DNA of 64,000 bases from Lentilitoribacter sp. Alg239-R112. GTDB lineage: Bacteria > Pseudomonadota > Alphaproteobacteria > Rhizobiales > Rhizobiaceae. How positions within the stretch are numbered: position 1 is the stretch's first letter; every line of letters starts with the position of its first letter. Positions 1-9,325 of this stretch are shown in pieces. Made by a program: the position numbers and the translations under genes. The stretch is taken from positions 1,178,001 to 1,242,000 of the forward strand of contig NZ_LS999833.1 of NCBI RefSeq assembly GCF_900537175.1, written 5' to 3'. Below the pieces are notes generated by a model that had not been told where the DNA came from, did not search any database, and saw only the letters and a program-made list of their open reading frames with translations.

Positions 1-542
1 AAAAGCGTCGACATCAGCGTGACCGCAGCCATTGCCTTCAACAATCCTTCGCTGCGCAATGCGTCGATGCTAATTGATAGAACGAAAACCAAAGGCGAAC
101 AAAAAATTAGAATGGAAATATAGGTATATCCCATATCTGCGAGCAGTTCGGACCCATTTGCCACCATCAAAGCGAGCTGATTGCCGCCGAGCAGAAACAC
201 ACCTATGAATATAGCGCAGACGGCGAGTGACAGGTGAATAGCCTGTGCAAAAATCCTATTGATCTCGCCTTTGTTATTTGCACCAAGCGCACGGGCCAAA
301 ACGCTGGAGAAGCCGTTTGATACCAGTGTCGATAGGGCAATAAGCAGCATGTAAAGCGGGAACATCAACGTCACCGCTGTTAGCGCATCGGCCCCCACAT
401 ATTCGCCTAAAAAGTAAGCATCAACAATTGTGAAAAGGCCATTCATGCCCATAACGACAATGATAGGCGTTGCTGTTTTTGCGAATAATAATGGGATTGA
501 CCCGCTTAAAAATATATTCTCATCGGAATTTTTGTCTTTCAT
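1..542 (-). CDS. MATE family efflux transporter, N-terminal part (cut by window edge)
   Basis: Reading the minus strand from an ATG at 542 gives an open frame of 180 codons running off the window edge. It starts MKDKNSDENIFLSGSIPLLF and continues with several hydrophobic segments; the stretch MNGLFTIVDAYFLGEYVGADALTAV is reduced here to its key features: a conserved D-A-(Y/F)-(F/W)-(L/V)-G pattern after the first helix, as in the MATE (multi-antimicrobial extrusion) family. These are inner-membrane Na+- or H+-driven antiporters that export cationic drugs and metabolites. About 180 of the usual 440-470 residues are present, enough for the first four to five helices. The substrate cannot be told from sequence. 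The gene points away from the DUF2239 gene at 797, so the 254-bp gap between them carries promoters for both. Confidence 0.85.
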   Translation of the reverse strand, partial: MKDKNSDENIFLSGSIPLLFAKTATPIIVVMGMNGLFTIVDAYFLGEYVGADALTAVTLMFPLYMLLIALSTLVSNGFSSVLARALGANNKGEINRIFAQAIHLSLAVCAIFIGVFLLGGNQLALMVANGSELLADMGYTYISILIFCSPLVFVLSISIDALRSEGLLKAMAAVTLMSTL

Positions 543-745
543 TTTTATACTCTTCCAGAGGCCGTTTGGCACTATTTATACCGGGAGAAATGGAGCTCGC
601 ATTACCATTGACCCTGCATAAAACTGAAAACAGCTCATGAGTGAAACAAAACTTTTACCAAATTAACGAGCGGCGGGCAGCTTCAGCCAAATAATCTGAT
701 AGGCTCATGCACCATCCATGTCAATTTGATATTTTGATAAAAAAA

Positions 746-789
746 TTTATCCGGATAAAATTGACAAACTTATTTTACCCGGATAAAAA
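746..789 (+). promoter_or_regulatory. Promoter flanked by two palindromes, candidate operators for the DUF2239 gene
   Basis: A perfect 14-bp palindrome TTTATCCGGATAAA lies at 746-759. A near-perfect 16-bp copy TTTTACCCGGATAAAA (one mismatched pair) lies at 773-788, with the two centres 28 bp apart. Between them is a consensus -35 hexamer TTGACA (761-766). After a 17-nt spacer comes TAAAAA (784-789), a 4/6 match to the -10 consensus, which overlaps the second palindrome. A dimeric repressor bound here would cover the promoter. Transcription would begin around 795-797, essentially at the ATG at 797, suggesting a leaderless mRNA. The elements are seen; regulation is inferred. Confidence 0.55.
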
Positions 790-796
790 CATTCAC

Positions 797-1411
797 ATGA
801 CTAAGACAGAAAAACCATCACAGAGTTACACATTGTTCCGCAATAATACTCTTGTGGCCAATGGTGATATGGCGGATATAAAAGCAAGCATTTTGGCAGT
901 GAATGAACGGTTCCCTGAGGGAACCTATCTATGCTTTAATGACTTAACCGGAGAATATGTGGACGTAGACTTTCACACAGAAAAGTCCACAAAACCGCTC
1001 AAGAAACAGACAGAATTAAAACGGGGAAGACCTTCATTTCTCAAAGCACCTCGAGCAAAGACCAAAAAGGCAGGCAGGCCCTCGCTGGGGGTGGTCGCGC
1101 GCGAGGTCACGTTGTTGCCCAGACATTGGAAATGGCTCAACAGTCAATCATCCAGCGCATCATCTGCCCTGCGCGAGCTTATTGACGAGACAATCCGGAC
1201 AGGCAGAAACCCTTTGGAAGCTCGAAACGCCATGGCGCGGGCTGACAAATTTATGTCCACCGCACTGGGTGATCAGCCCGGTTATGAAGAAGCATCCAGA
1301 GCACTATATCGTGCAGATAAAGAGACTTTTTATAAGCTCATTGAAGCATGGCCGAATGATCTGAAAAACTATGTAAAGCAATTATCAAATCCGGCATTTG
1401 ATGCTGGTTAA
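797..1411 (+). CDS. DUF2239 family protein
   Basis: The 204-residue product begins MTKTEKPSQSYTLFRNNTLV. The N-terminal part is a small alpha/beta region (FPEGTYLCFNDLTGEYVDVDF) of the kind found in DUF2239 proteins. A basic linker at about 75-105 (RGRPS and AGRPS repeats) looks like AT-hook DNA-binding tails. The C-terminal part (EVTLLPRHWKWL ... ALRELID) is the most conserved DUF2239 segment. The open frame extends upstream to an ATG at 707, but that extension would translate through the palindromic promoter; the ATG at 797 has no Shine-Dalgarno and suits leaderless translation. Function is unknown. The helix with R-x-W-L-N and the RGRPS motifs suggest nucleic-acid binding. Its own gene may be the target of autoregulation through the 746/773 palindromes (inference). 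Confidence 0.75.
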   Translation: MTKTEKPSQSYTLFRNNTLVANGDMADIKASILAVNERFPEGTYLCFNDLTGEYVDVDFHTEKSTKPLKKQTELKRGRPSFLKAPRAKTKKAGRPSLGVVAREVTLLPRHWKWLNSQSSSASSALRELIDETIRTGRNPLEARNAMARADKFMSTALGDQPGYEEASRALYRADKETFYKLIEAWPNDLKNYVKQLSNPAFDAG

Positions 1412-1456
1412 ACGGACGAACACACTTCATTATCTGATATCTGAAAGCAGGTCACA

Positions 1457-2104
1457 ATGACACTTCCTAATCCCGCGGAGCGAAACCCGCTTGTCTTGCC
1501 AGATGGTTCGCGCGACAGCGCAACGGTCTTTTTAAACGCCGTTATCGATCATCCGAATATCGAGGTGGGCGCCTATACGTATTACCATGATGATGATCAT
1601 CCTGAGGATTATGCGCGCACGCTTGCGCCATATCTGTTTCCCGGAGCGCCAGAGGCATTGCAGATCGGCAAATTTTGCCAGATCGCCAAGGGCGTGCAAT
1701 TTATAACAGCAACCGCAAACCATCCCATGACGGGCATTTCAACCTATCCATTCGCCATTTTCAATTCCGAACGTTTTGGCACCTATCGCGCCAGTCTGCC
1801 ACGGGGCGAAGACACTGTGATTGGCAATGATTGCTGGATCGGACGCGAAGCCGTCATCATGCCCGGTGCTACACTTGGCAATGGAGTCATCGTGGCCACG
1901 CGCGCGGTGGTGACTGGCCATGTGCCAGACTATGCTATTGTGGGCGGCAATCCGGCCAAGGTGATCAGAAAGCGCTTCTCAAAAAGCGACATTGCAAAAC
2001 TGCTAGAGCTTGCTTGGTGGGATTGGGAACCAGATCACATTGCGCAGGCAATACCCGCCATTGAAGGCGGCGATGTTGACGCGCTTGCAGCGATGGCGAA
2101 ATGA
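1457..2104 (+). CDS. CatB-like xenobiotic O-acetyltransferase (hexapeptide repeat)
   Basis: 215 residues of the left-handed parallel beta-helix acetyltransferase family that includes chloramphenicol acetyltransferase type B and the Vat streptogramin acetyltransferases. The family's catalytic histidine is in the A-N-H-P motif at about residue 89, and the conserved stretch WIGREAVIMPG followed by hexapeptide repeats (GNGVIVA, AIVGGNPAKVI) occupies about 115-170. The C-terminal helix with LAWWDWEPDHI is typical of the group. It transfers an acetyl group from acetyl-CoA to a hydroxyl, and the enzyme is cytosolic and trimeric. Chromosomal copies like this one often have no known drug substrate, so resistance should not be assumed. 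It lies 45 bp after the DUF2239 gene on the same strand and may be co-transcribed. Confidence 0.85.
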   Translation: MTLPNPAERNPLVLPDGSRDSATVFLNAVIDHPNIEVGAYTYYHDDDHPEDYARTLAPYLFPGAPEALQIGKFCQIAKGVQFITATANHPMTGISTYPFAIFNSERFGTYRASLPRGEDTVIGNDCWIGREAVIMPGATLGNGVIVATRAVVTGHVPDYAIVGGNPAKVIRKRFSKSDIAKLLELAWWDWEPDHIAQAIPAIEGGDVDALAAMAK

Positions 2105-2144
2105 TGGAGCAGCGCTCGCAATCTAATGTGGGCGCTGATAATCT

Positions 2145-2633
2145 CTAACTTCTGATCAACTTTTTGAACTCACGTTCCAGAACATCAGTCTGTTGTTCGC
2201 CGCGCAGAATATGTTGCAACTCACCATCAGCATCAAACAGCAAGAGTGTGACATGCGGCACAGCGTATTTGTTGGCAAAGGCATCGCCTTTTCCTGAGCG
2301 GATGTTTGCCACAACATAATCTAACTCACCATCATCAAAGCGGCTCAGTGCAGCTCTGGTAGCACGTTGCAATCTTTGGCACACCGGACATTGCGGATCG
2401 TGAATTTGGACCACCGACGGTCGCCCCTGCCCTACGCGGGTTAAATCTTGCTCATGCATTGTCGCGCGGGTGGAATAGGTTAGATAACCACCAGTTGCAC
2501 CAACCACAGCAATACCTATAGCGCTGTTTCGCGCAAGGCGAATGAGTTTGCGGCGTGTCGGGTTGATCTCTTCTTGGTTCGTTATCTTAGCCGTTTTCGT
2601 CTTTTTCGATCTTGATTTCGGTTTTCTACTCAT
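2145..2633 (-). CDS. Membrane-anchored thioredoxin-like protein with CPVC motif
   Basis: 162 residues. A very basic N-terminus (KPKSRSKKTKTAK) precedes a single hydrophobic segment at about 37-54 that would act as an uncleaved membrane anchor with the rest in the periplasm. A thioredoxin-fold domain follows, with the redox pair C82-P-V-C85 and a cis-proline segment (AVPHVTLLLF). The CPVC active site is unlike the CGPC of thioredoxin and closer to small periplasmic thiol proteins; whether it reduces, oxidises or senses is unknown. A strong hairpin separates it from the L,D-transpeptidase gene upstream on the same strand, so the two are probably separate transcripts or only partly linked. Confidence 0.7.
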   Translation of the reverse strand: MSRKPKSRSKKTKTAKITNQEEINPTRRKLIRLARNSAIGIAVVGATGGYLTYSTRATMHEQDLTRVGQGRPSVVQIHDPQCPVCQRLQRATRAALSRFDDGELDYVVANIRSGKGDAFANKYAVPHVTLLLFDADGELQHILRGEQQTDVLEREFKKLIRS

Positions 2634-2701
2634 GAGATTTCCAATTCAAATTTCATTAGATATTTGTGAGCGCTCGCGAATGGTGCCTGCCATTGAGGCG
2701 A

Positions 2702-2746
2702 AAAGCCAAACCTGCCCTCCATCACATCATGGGAAGGCTTGGCTTT
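2702..2746 (-). terminator. Probable terminator or hairpin after the L,D-transpeptidase gene
   Basis: On the minus strand AAAGCCAAGCCT (2746-2735) pairs with AGGTTTGGCTTT (2713-2702) over 12 positions with one G-U wobble, extended inside the loop by a further C-C-C/G-G-G pairing. Only four U residues follow, so it may be a weak terminator or an mRNA-stabilising hairpin. It lies 71 bp after the stop of the L,D-transpeptidase gene and before the thioredoxin-like gene. Confidence 0.45.
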
Positions 2747-2816
2747 CCAACATCATCATACCGCGCGCGCTCACCTCAGGGCCTCCCGTGCCGCTAGGAA
2801 ACCCAAACTTTATGTG

Positions 2817-3377
2817 CTAGATCACAATGACCCGTGCGCCCAGTGGCACGCGATTATACAGGTCCTCAACATGCGCATTGATCATGCGGATACAGCCTGA
2901 TGAAACCGATTGGCCTATGGATGAAGGCTGGTTTGTGCCGTGGATGCGGAAATGCGTATCTCGACCATTTTTATAAAGGTAAAGCGCACGCGCGCCGAGT
3001 GGGTTGTTGATCCCGCCCGCTAATCCACCTGCATATTTTGTATATTTCTTCGGCTCGCGGCGGATCATGTTTTGCGTTGGTGTCCAGCGTGGCCATTCTG
3101 CCTTCCGCTTGATGATGGCAGAACCTTTAAAGGCCAGACCAGCGCGCCCTACGCCAACGCCATATCTGCGCGCTTTGCGGTTGTTCTCAATGAAATACAA
3201 AAAGTGGTTTGCCGGATCAACAACGATCGTGCCAGGCTTAAGGTCGTTGCGATAGTTCACACGTCTTGGCTTGAATTTGCGCGGCAGTACAAATTTCTTT
3301 TTGGCAAGCGCATGTGTTGTCGGCAGTGCTGCAAGGGTCGCAAGCGAACCCGCAATGATTTGTCGTCTAGAAAGCAT
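2817..3377 (-). CDS. L,D-transpeptidase (YkuD domain), exported
   Basis: 186 residues with an N-terminal signal starting MLSRRQIIAGSLATLAAL; the S-R-R-Q-I-I pattern resembles a twin-arginine signal and cleavage is likely after THALA. The remainder is one YkuD domain with the catalytic signature H146-G-T ... S-S-G-C162-I-R-M. The active-site cysteine attacks the L,D bond of peptidoglycan tetrapeptides to form 3-3 cross-links or attach lipoproteins to the wall. The KPGTIVVDPANHFLYFI and GVGVGRAGLAFKG strands match the family. Alphaproteobacteria carry many paralogues of this enzyme, so the specific role is not deducible. The protein acts in the periplasm. Confidence 0.9.
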   Translation of the reverse strand: MLSRRQIIAGSLATLAALPTTHALAKKKFVLPRKFKPRRVNYRNDLKPGTIVVDPANHFLYFIENNRKARRYGVGVGRAGLAFKGSAIIKRKAEWPRWTPTQNMIRREPKKYTKYAGGLAGGINNPLGARALYLYKNGRDTHFRIHGTNQPSSIGQSVSSGCIRMINAHVEDLYNRVPLGARVIVI

Positions 3378-3457
3378 AGAATTATTCCTAATTTCAAAAT
3401 ATGTAAAAAAGCCATGCGCCCTTCAAGGGCAAAAAGCTTCGTTCTAATTCGTGAAAT

Positions 3458-3781
3458 TTAGGATATGGGAGGGCGGAAACTTGGTGGTGATTGACTTTTC
3501 ACCTGTTCTGTCATCTGGGAAATAGCAAAATTCTTTTTGACAGATTGAGGTGCGTGAATTGAGGAGAGCAGAACCAATCTGCAATCAGATTTACACGTGT
3601 TTGCATCTTGAAAGTTATTCTCTTCACAACACTGCACATCAGGAATGTGATCAGTATCGGCAAGCCCAACCTCGATCAAAGTAGGCTCAATAACATGATC
3701 CGCAAATGCCTGCATACTACCCGGAATAGATTGGATAGTGATGAAAAATAGCAAACAGAATGTCAAAATCGATCGCGCCAT
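3458..3781 (-). CDS. Small exported cysteine-containing protein of unknown function
   Basis: 107 residues. The first 27 or so (MARSILTFCLLFFITIQSIP then GSMQAFA) form a convincing signal peptide. The mature part has a paired cysteine C-C-E-E, a C-K-S-D-C group and ends in S-F-R-P-P-I-S. The overall plan (signal peptide, clustered cysteines, Pro-Pro end) recalls small periplasmic metal-related proteins of the DUF2946 kind, but the resemblance is too slight to name a family. It lies 80 bp upstream of the L,D-transpeptidase gene on the same strand. Coding status is supported by the ATG and the signal peptide; function is unknown. Confidence 0.5.
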   Translation of the reverse strand: MARSILTFCLLFFITIQSIPGSMQAFADHVIEPTLIEVGLADTDHIPDVQCCEENNFQDANTCKSDCRLVLLSSIHAPQSVKKNFAISQMTEQVKSQSPPSFRPPIS

Positions 3782-3881
3782 AAAATCACACTAATACGCG
3801 CGCGCGAAACAGGTCCAATAACATCTGATCACAGGTCTGTGAGCTTGGATGGGATTGTTAAACTTTATATCTATAAGCTAA

Positions 3882-4046
3882 TCAGTTACGAACATTGCAA
3901 GTGATACAATAACCTTTTGATGTGTAGCCGTTTGGTTGTCTGCGGCCTGTGGTGCGCTCGCCTAATTTTGGCGCTTCCCTCGATGAGCGCGGTGATGCAA
4001 ATGTCTGATCTGGTGGGTTGCCATCCAATCTATTTACTCGCTCCAC
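3882..4046 (-). CDS. Possible 54-residue ORF overlapping the end of rlmF
   Basis: On the minus strand a GTG at 4046 opens a frame of 54 codons that ends at a TGA at 3882-3884, overlapping the last 17 bases of rlmF in another frame. The product is hydrophilic, rich in Arg, Gly, Pro and Thr (it includes the run TTGRRQPNGYTSKGY) and ends with C-I-T-C-N-V-R-N, a CxxC at the extreme C-terminus. The sequence is GC-richer than its flanks. No Shine-Dalgarno is obvious. It may be a small protein carried with rlmF or simply chance; I do not recognise a family. Confidence 0.3.
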   Translation of the reverse strand: MERVNRLDGNPPDQTFASPRSSREAPKLGERTTGRRQPNGYTSKGYCITCNVRN

Positions 4047-4956
4047 TCATATACAAAGTTCGTTGACTTTTTGTAATGTAAGTCCAAGCAATAAAACGAC
4101 TTGTTTTTTGCCCTTGCGCCATTTCGACGACTTTAAACTCAGCAACATTTGCCTTTCCTAAAATTTTGCAGAGTGGCTGGAGGTTATCTTTTTTCGACAC
4201 CAATGAGCTAAACCACAGGCACTGATCGGCGAACTCCATGCTCTGTTCAACCATGCTAGCGATAAACTTTATCTCGCCACCCGGATACCAAAGTTCTGTG
4301 TTTTGACCGCCAAAATTGAGTTCTTTTGAATACCCCTTGCCAAGGTTACGCCATTTACGTTGGGTGCCTTTATTAGCTTGCTCTATAGAAGTATGAAAAG
4401 GTGGATTGCACAGGGTGATGTGATAAGAGTCGTGAGGTTCGATTACCCCTCTCAGGATATTTTCATGTATCTTTTGTCGTCTGAGGGTGATTTTCAGTTT
4501 ATTAGATTGGCAAATTAGCTGTGCCGATTTGATAGCAGCCGGGTCTATGTCGACGCCAGTAAAGTGCCAGCCATATTCACTCTGGCCAATAAGGGGGTAC
4601 ACTAAGCTAGCACCGGTGCCTATGTCTAACGCTTTGATCTTACGCCCTCGGGGAATTTTTTGATTGTTGTCGTCGGCAAGCAAGTCGGCCAAATAGTGGA
4701 TGTAGTCGACACGACCGGGTATAGGAGGGCATAGATAATTAGCAGGAATATCCCAAAAATTTATATTGTAATATGTCTTTAGCAATGCCTGATTAAGCAT
4801 ACGGACCGCCAACGCGTCTTGAAAATCAATAGTTGTCTGACCGACAGGGTTACTGATCGCGAATGCCTTAAGCTTCGGTGACTGTGCAATTAAACGCACA
4901 AAATCGTAACCTTCTCTATGTTGATTACGAGTGTGTAGCATAGTTTTAGTGGCCAT
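4030..4956 (-). CDS. rlmF: 23S rRNA (adenine(1618)-N(6))-methyltransferase RlmF
   Basis: 308 residues, the normal length of RlmF (YbiN), which methylates N6 of A1618 in 23S rRNA using S-adenosylmethionine. Diagnostic segments are FWDIPANYLCPPIPGRVDY (about 68-86), the SAM-binding motif D-I-G-T-G-A (111-116), the adenine-methyltransferase motif N184-P-P-F187 and the family-specific LNFGGQNTELWYPGGE. The closest matches I recall are gammaproteobacterial (the E. coli protein has a very similar WDIP..YLCPPIPGR block), while the gene is uncommon in Hyphomicrobiales. It has long AT-rich flanks and no operon partner apart from a small overlapping ORF. Horizontal acquisition is likely (inference). 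Confidence 0.92.
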   Translation of the reverse strand: MATKTMLHTRNQHREGYDFVRLIAQSPKLKAFAISNPVGQTTIDFQDALAVRMLNQALLKTYYNINFWDIPANYLCPPIPGRVDYIHYLADLLADDNNQKIPRGRKIKALDIGTGASLVYPLIGQSEYGWHFTGVDIDPAAIKSAQLICQSNKLKITLRRQKIHENILRGVIEPHDSYHITLCNPPFHTSIEQANKGTQRKWRNLGKGYSKELNFGGQNTELWYPGGEIKFIASMVEQSMEFADQCLWFSSLVSKKDNLQPLCKILGKANVAEFKVVEMAQGQKTSRFIAWTYITKSQRTLYMSGASK

Positions 4957-5270
4957 GGGGAAGCCTTCATTAATATTGATGGAAGTAACTCGTCAAACCG
5001 TTCGTTGTACTTAAACCCGTATGCACAAATAGTAAAATTAATAGCGTATTACATAGGGATGATAAATTGGGAGTATCCGAAGTTTCGTGTATGAGGCTTA
5101 GCCCATGCGATTTCGATGGATCAATTATAAACCGTTCGGTGTAGCGGAATCCATTATTTGGGCTCGAAATACACTTTCGCTGCAGGAAGCGCCGATGCCT
5201 GCTAAGGGCTGAAGTAGATTTAAATTCAGTTTAATCTGAGTTTTTTAGTAATAAAAACTGTAATTCCAAC
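4957..5270. other. Gene-poor flank of rlmF with a 15-bp direct repeat
   Basis: About 310 bp between rlmF and the tuf terminator with no convincing gene. It contains AAACCGTTCGTTGTA at 4995-5009 and AAACCGTTCGGTGTA at 5129-5143, a 15-bp direct repeat with one mismatch and a 134-bp offset. On the minus strand the first copy overlaps a TTGACG hexamer (about 50 bp before the rlmF ATG), so the repeat could belong to the rlmF promoter. It could instead be a scar of the insertion. Nothing else is recognisable. Confidence 0.4.
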
Positions 5271-5300
5271 AAAACCCCCGCCATTTCTGACGGGGGTCTT
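5271..5300 (-). terminator. Rho-independent terminator of tuf
   Basis: On the minus strand a seven-pair stem ACCCCCG/CGGGGGT (5297-5291 with 5280-5274) closes a ten-base loop and is followed by TTTTG. It lies 73 bp after the tuf stop codon. Its core is almost the same as the rpoC terminator at 12229-12254. Confidence 0.85.
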
Positions 5301-5372
5301 AAAACTCTCAAATGAGTTGTCGCTCAACGAACTTATTCGTTCCCTGTCGGGGCTAAAGCCCCTCGACGCCTC

Positions 5373-6548
5373 TTATTCAGTGATTGATGCAACGATACCG
5401 GCACCGACTGTACGACCGCCTTCACGGATCGCAAAGCGAAGCTGGTCTTCCATCGCGATTGGAACGATCAACTCAACGTCGACTGTTACATTATCGCCTG
5501 GCATCACCATTTCTGTACCTTCTTGCAAAGACACAACACCAGTCACATCAGTTGTACGGAAGTAGAACTGTGGACGGTAGTTGGTAAAGAATGGTGTGTG
5601 ACGACCACCCTCTTCTTTAGTCAAGATATATGCTTCTGCAGCAAACTTTGTGTGTGGCTTAACTGAACCAGGCTTACAAAGAATTTGCCCACGCTCAACA
5701 CCTTCACGGTCGATACCACGAAGTAGAACACCAACATTATCGCCAGCTTCACCACGATCAAGAAGCTTACGGAACATCTCAACACCAGTACATGTTGTTT
5801 TAGATGTATCACGGATACCAACAATCTCGATCTCTTCACCAACATTGATAACGCCACGCTCAACACGACCCGTTACAACTGTACCACGGCCTGAAATTGA
5901 GAACACATCTTCAATAGGAAGAAGGAATGGCTGATCAATTGGACGTTCTGGAGTTGGGATATAAGTATCAACTTCAGCCATCAATGCACGAATAGCATCT
6001 TCACCAATTGTTTTGTCTGAATCTTCAAGAGCTGCCAAAGCAGAACCTTTGATGATCGGAATATCATCACCCGGGAACTCATAGCTGTCGAGAAGTTCAC
6101 GAACTTCCATTTCAACAAGTTCAAGTAGCTCTTCATCATCAACTTGGTCAACTTTGTTCAGGAAAACAACGATCGCAGGAACACCAACCTGACGCGCAAG
6201 CAAAATGTGCTCGCGTGTTTGTGGCATCGGGCCATCAGCCGCTGAACAAACAAGGATAGCACCATCCATTTGAGCCGCACCAGTGATCATGTTTTTAACG
6301 TAATCGGCGTGACCTGGGCAATCAACGTGCGCATAGTGACGGTTCTCTGTTTCGTACTCAACGTGAGCTGTCGAAATCGTAATACCACGTGCGCGCTCTT
6401 CGGGAGCACCATCAATCTCGTCGTAAGCTTTAAAATCACCAAAAAATTTCGTGATAGCAGCTGTCAAACTCGTTTTACCATGATCAACGTGACCAATCGT
6501 GCCAATGTTTACGTGAGGCTTATTGCGCTCAAACTTTTCCTTTGCCAT
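5373..6548 (-). CDS. tuf: Elongation factor Tu
   Basis: 391 residues, complete. The GTPase that delivers aminoacyl-tRNA to the ribosomal A site. The P-loop G-H-V-D-H-G-K-T is at 19-26, followed by the switch motif RGITI, DCPGH and NKVDQVDD; the barrel domains 2 and 3 follow ([14 protein letters not shown]; the C-terminus [12 protein letters not shown]). It is the last gene of the rpsL-rpsG-fusA-tuf cluster, 84 bp after fusA, and is closed by its own terminator. In most alphaproteobacteria the rpsJ-led S10 operon follows tuf directly; here that link is broken and rlmF follows. A second tuf copy, common in this class, is not in the window. Confidence 0.99.
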   Translation of the reverse strand: MAKEKFERNKPHVNIGTIGHVDHGKTSLTAAITKFFGDFKAYDEIDGAPEERARGITISTAHVEYETENRHYAHVDCPGHADYVKNMITGAAQMDGAILVCSAADGPMPQTREHILLARQVGVPAIVVFLNKVDQVDDEELLELVEMEVRELLDSYEFPGDDIPIIKGSALAALEDSDKTIGEDAIRALMAEVDTYIPTPERPIDQPFLLPIEDVFSISGRGTVVTGRVERGVINVGEEIEIVGIRDTSKTTCTGVEMFRKLLDRGEAGDNVGVLLRGIDREGVERGQILCKPGSVKPHTKFAAEAYILTKEEGGRHTPFFTNYRPQFYFRTTDVTGVVSLQEGTEMVMPGDNVTVDVELIVPIAMEDQLRFAIREGGRTVGAGIVASITE

Positions 6549-6632
6549 ATGCGGCTCTCCGTTTTTTTTCTAGACGTTCCTAAATTCTCTGAATTTGCGG
6601 AACAAACTTCATTTTGCTTCAATTCAGATGAA

Positions 6633-8729
6633 TTAAGAAGCGTATTTCGCTTGAATCTCTTGTGATACATTACTTGGCACAGCCGCATAGTGATCAAAGA
6701 CCATTGAATATTGCGCACGGCCCTGAGACATAGAACGTAGGTTATCAACATATTTGAACATGTTCGCTAAAGGAACGTGAGCATTGATAACTACGGCAAC
6801 ACCGCGTGTTTCCTGACCTTGGATTTGACCACGACGTGAATTCAAATCACCAATTACATCACCGACATAATCTTCAGGTGTAACAACTTCGACCTTCATG
6901 ATTGGCTCAAGTAATTGAGCACCAGCACGAGGAGCAGCTTCTCTGAAACATGCACGAGATGCGATCTCAAACGCAAGAACAGAGGAGTCAACATCATGGT
7001 ATGCACCATCCATCAATGTCGCTTTAACACCAAGCATCGGGAATCCTGCAAGCGGACCAGAAGTCAGAACACTCTGGATACCTTTTTCAACACCAGGAAT
7101 GTATTCTTTTGGAACGTTACCACCAACAATTTTTGAAACAAACTCAAACTCTTCAGCTTGTTCATTTGGTTCAAAGATGATTTTAACGCGCGCAAATTGA
7201 CCAGTACCACCAGATTGTTTCTTGTGTGTGTAGTCAGCTTCATATGTTTTCGTGATTGTTTCACGATAAGCAACCTGAGGCGCACCAACAGTTGCTTCAA
7301 CATTAAATTCACGACGCATACGATCAACGAGAATATCAAGGTGAAGTTCACCCATACCAGCAATAATAGTTTGGCCGGATTCTTCGTCAGACTTAACGCG
7401 GAATGATGGATCTTCAGCCGCCAAACGATTAAGTGCGATACCCATTTTTTCTTGGTCACCCTTAGTCTTAGGCTCAATCGCAATCTGAATAACCGGATCA
7501 GGGAATTCCATGCGCTCAAGAATAACAGGCTTAAGCGGATCACAAAGAGTGTCACCAGTTGTTGTTTCTTTCAAACCAGCAAGAGCCACAATGTCACCAG
7601 CATAGGCTACATCGATATCTTCACGAGAGTTTGAGTGCATTTCCAACATACGGCCAACACGTTCGCGCTTATCTTTAACGGTGTTAAGAACAGACGAACC
7701 TTTATTGATTGAACCAGAATAGATACGAGCAAACGTCAAAGAACCAACAAACGGATCGTTCATAACTTTAAATGCAAGCATTGAAAGCGGCTCTTCATCA
7801 GAAGCAGGACGTGTTGTTTCTTCTTCTGTTTTAACATCAATACCGGCAATAGCTGGAATATCAATTGGAGAAGGAAGGAAATCAACCACTGCATCAAGCA
7901 AAGGCTGAACACCTTTGTTTTTAAATGCTGTACCACAGAACATTGGGAAGAAAGAAACATCGATCGTACCACGACGGATAAGCTCACGGATCTTATCGTT
8001 ATCAGGCATGTTACCTTCAAGATAAGCATCCATTGCCTCATCATCGATTTCAACGATCTGCTCGATCATTGTCTCACGCCATTCAACAGCTTTTTCTTTA
8101 AGGTCGTCGGGAATTTCCACAACATCCCAAGCAGCACCTAGTGACTCATCACGCCACACAATGGCATTCATTTCGATGAGATCGACAACACCTGCAAATT
8201 GATCTTCAGCACCGATTGGAAGTTGAACAGCAACAGGCACAGCACCCAAACGTGACTTAACCATATCGTATGAGCGATAGAAATCCGCGCCAATCTTATC
8301 CATTTTGTTACAGAAGATCATACGAGGAACGTTATACTTATCAGCCTGACGCCAAACAGTTTCAGTTTGAGGCTCAACACCAGCATTGGCATCTAGAAGC
8401 GCGATAGCACCATCAAGAACACGCAATGAACGTTCAACTTCAATCGTGAAGTCAACATGGCCAGGAGTATCAATGATATTGAAACGGCATTTCTTACCAG
8501 TACGCTCATTATCCCAGAAAGTCGTTGTCGCAGCAGACGTAATAGTAATACCACGCTCTTGCTCTTGCTCCATCCAGTCCATTGTGGCTGCGCCATCATG
8601 AACTTCGCCGATTTTATGCGACTTACCTGTGTAATACAGGATACGTTCGGTTGTTGTAGTCTTACCAGCATCAATGTGAGCCATGATGCCAAAGTTACGA
8701 TAATCTTTAATTGGGTATCCACGAGCCAT
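6633..8729 (-). CDS. fusA: Elongation factor G
   Basis: 698 residues, full length. The translocation GTPase EF-G: P-loop A-H-I-D-A-G-K-T at 17-24, the switch region around [11 protein letters not shown], the G3 box DTPGH and the G4 box NKMDKIG. Domains II-V follow ([35 protein letters not shown]; the C-terminal [16 protein letters not shown]). It lies between rpsG (32-bp gap) and tuf in the classical str operon and is expected to be co-transcribed. Its promoter-proximal sequence AGAGGCCCCTCCC (complement) supplies a GGAGGGG-type ribosome binding site just before the ATG. Confidence 0.99.
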   Translation of the reverse strand: MARGYPIKDYRNFGIMAHIDAGKTTTTERILYYTGKSHKIGEVHDGAATMDWMEQEQERGITITSAATTTFWDNERTGKKCRFNIIDTPGHVDFTIEVERSLRVLDGAIALLDANAGVEPQTETVWRQADKYNVPRMIFCNKMDKIGADFYRSYDMVKSRLGAVPVAVQLPIGAEDQFAGVVDLIEMNAIVWRDESLGAAWDVVEIPDDLKEKAVEWRETMIEQIVEIDDEAMDAYLEGNMPDNDKIRELIRRGTIDVSFFPMFCGTAFKNKGVQPLLDAVVDFLPSPIDIPAIAGIDVKTEEETTRPASDEEPLSMLAFKVMNDPFVGSLTFARIYSGSINKGSSVLNTVKDKRERVGRMLEMHSNSREDIDVAYAGDIVALAGLKETTTGDTLCDPLKPVILERMEFPDPVIQIAIEPKTKGDQEKMGIALNRLAAEDPSFRVKSDEESGQTIIAGMGELHLDILVDRMRREFNVEATVGAPQVAYRETITKTYEADYTHKKQSGGTGQFARVKIIFEPNEQAEEFEFVSKIVGGNVPKEYIPGVEKGIQSVLTSGPLAGFPMLGVKATLMDGAYHDVDSSVLAFEIASRACFREAAPRAGAQLLEPIMKVEVVTPEDYVGDVIGDLNSRRGQIQGQETRGVAVVINAHVPLANMFKYVDNLRSMSQGRAQYSMVFDHYAAVPSNVSQEIQAKYAS

Positions 8730-8761
8730 GGGAGGGGCCTCTTTTTAAAACGTGTATTAAA

Positions 8762-9244
<483 letters not shown>

Positions 9245-9325
9245 TCAATTCTTAGGACCTAAACAACAGGCCAATATTTGATAGGCTCGAGACGATTACT
9301 CGCTCAAGCCCGCTTAATTAAAATC

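Noticed and set aside
1457..2104. Chloramphenicol resistance gene
   Set aside because: The CatB-like family is broad, and the chromosomal setting and sequence do not show drug specificity.
7064..7555. Long minus-strand frame inside fusA
   Set aside because: It is an out-of-frame shadow rich in Leu and Val with no ribosome binding site; EF-G is unmistakable in the other frame.
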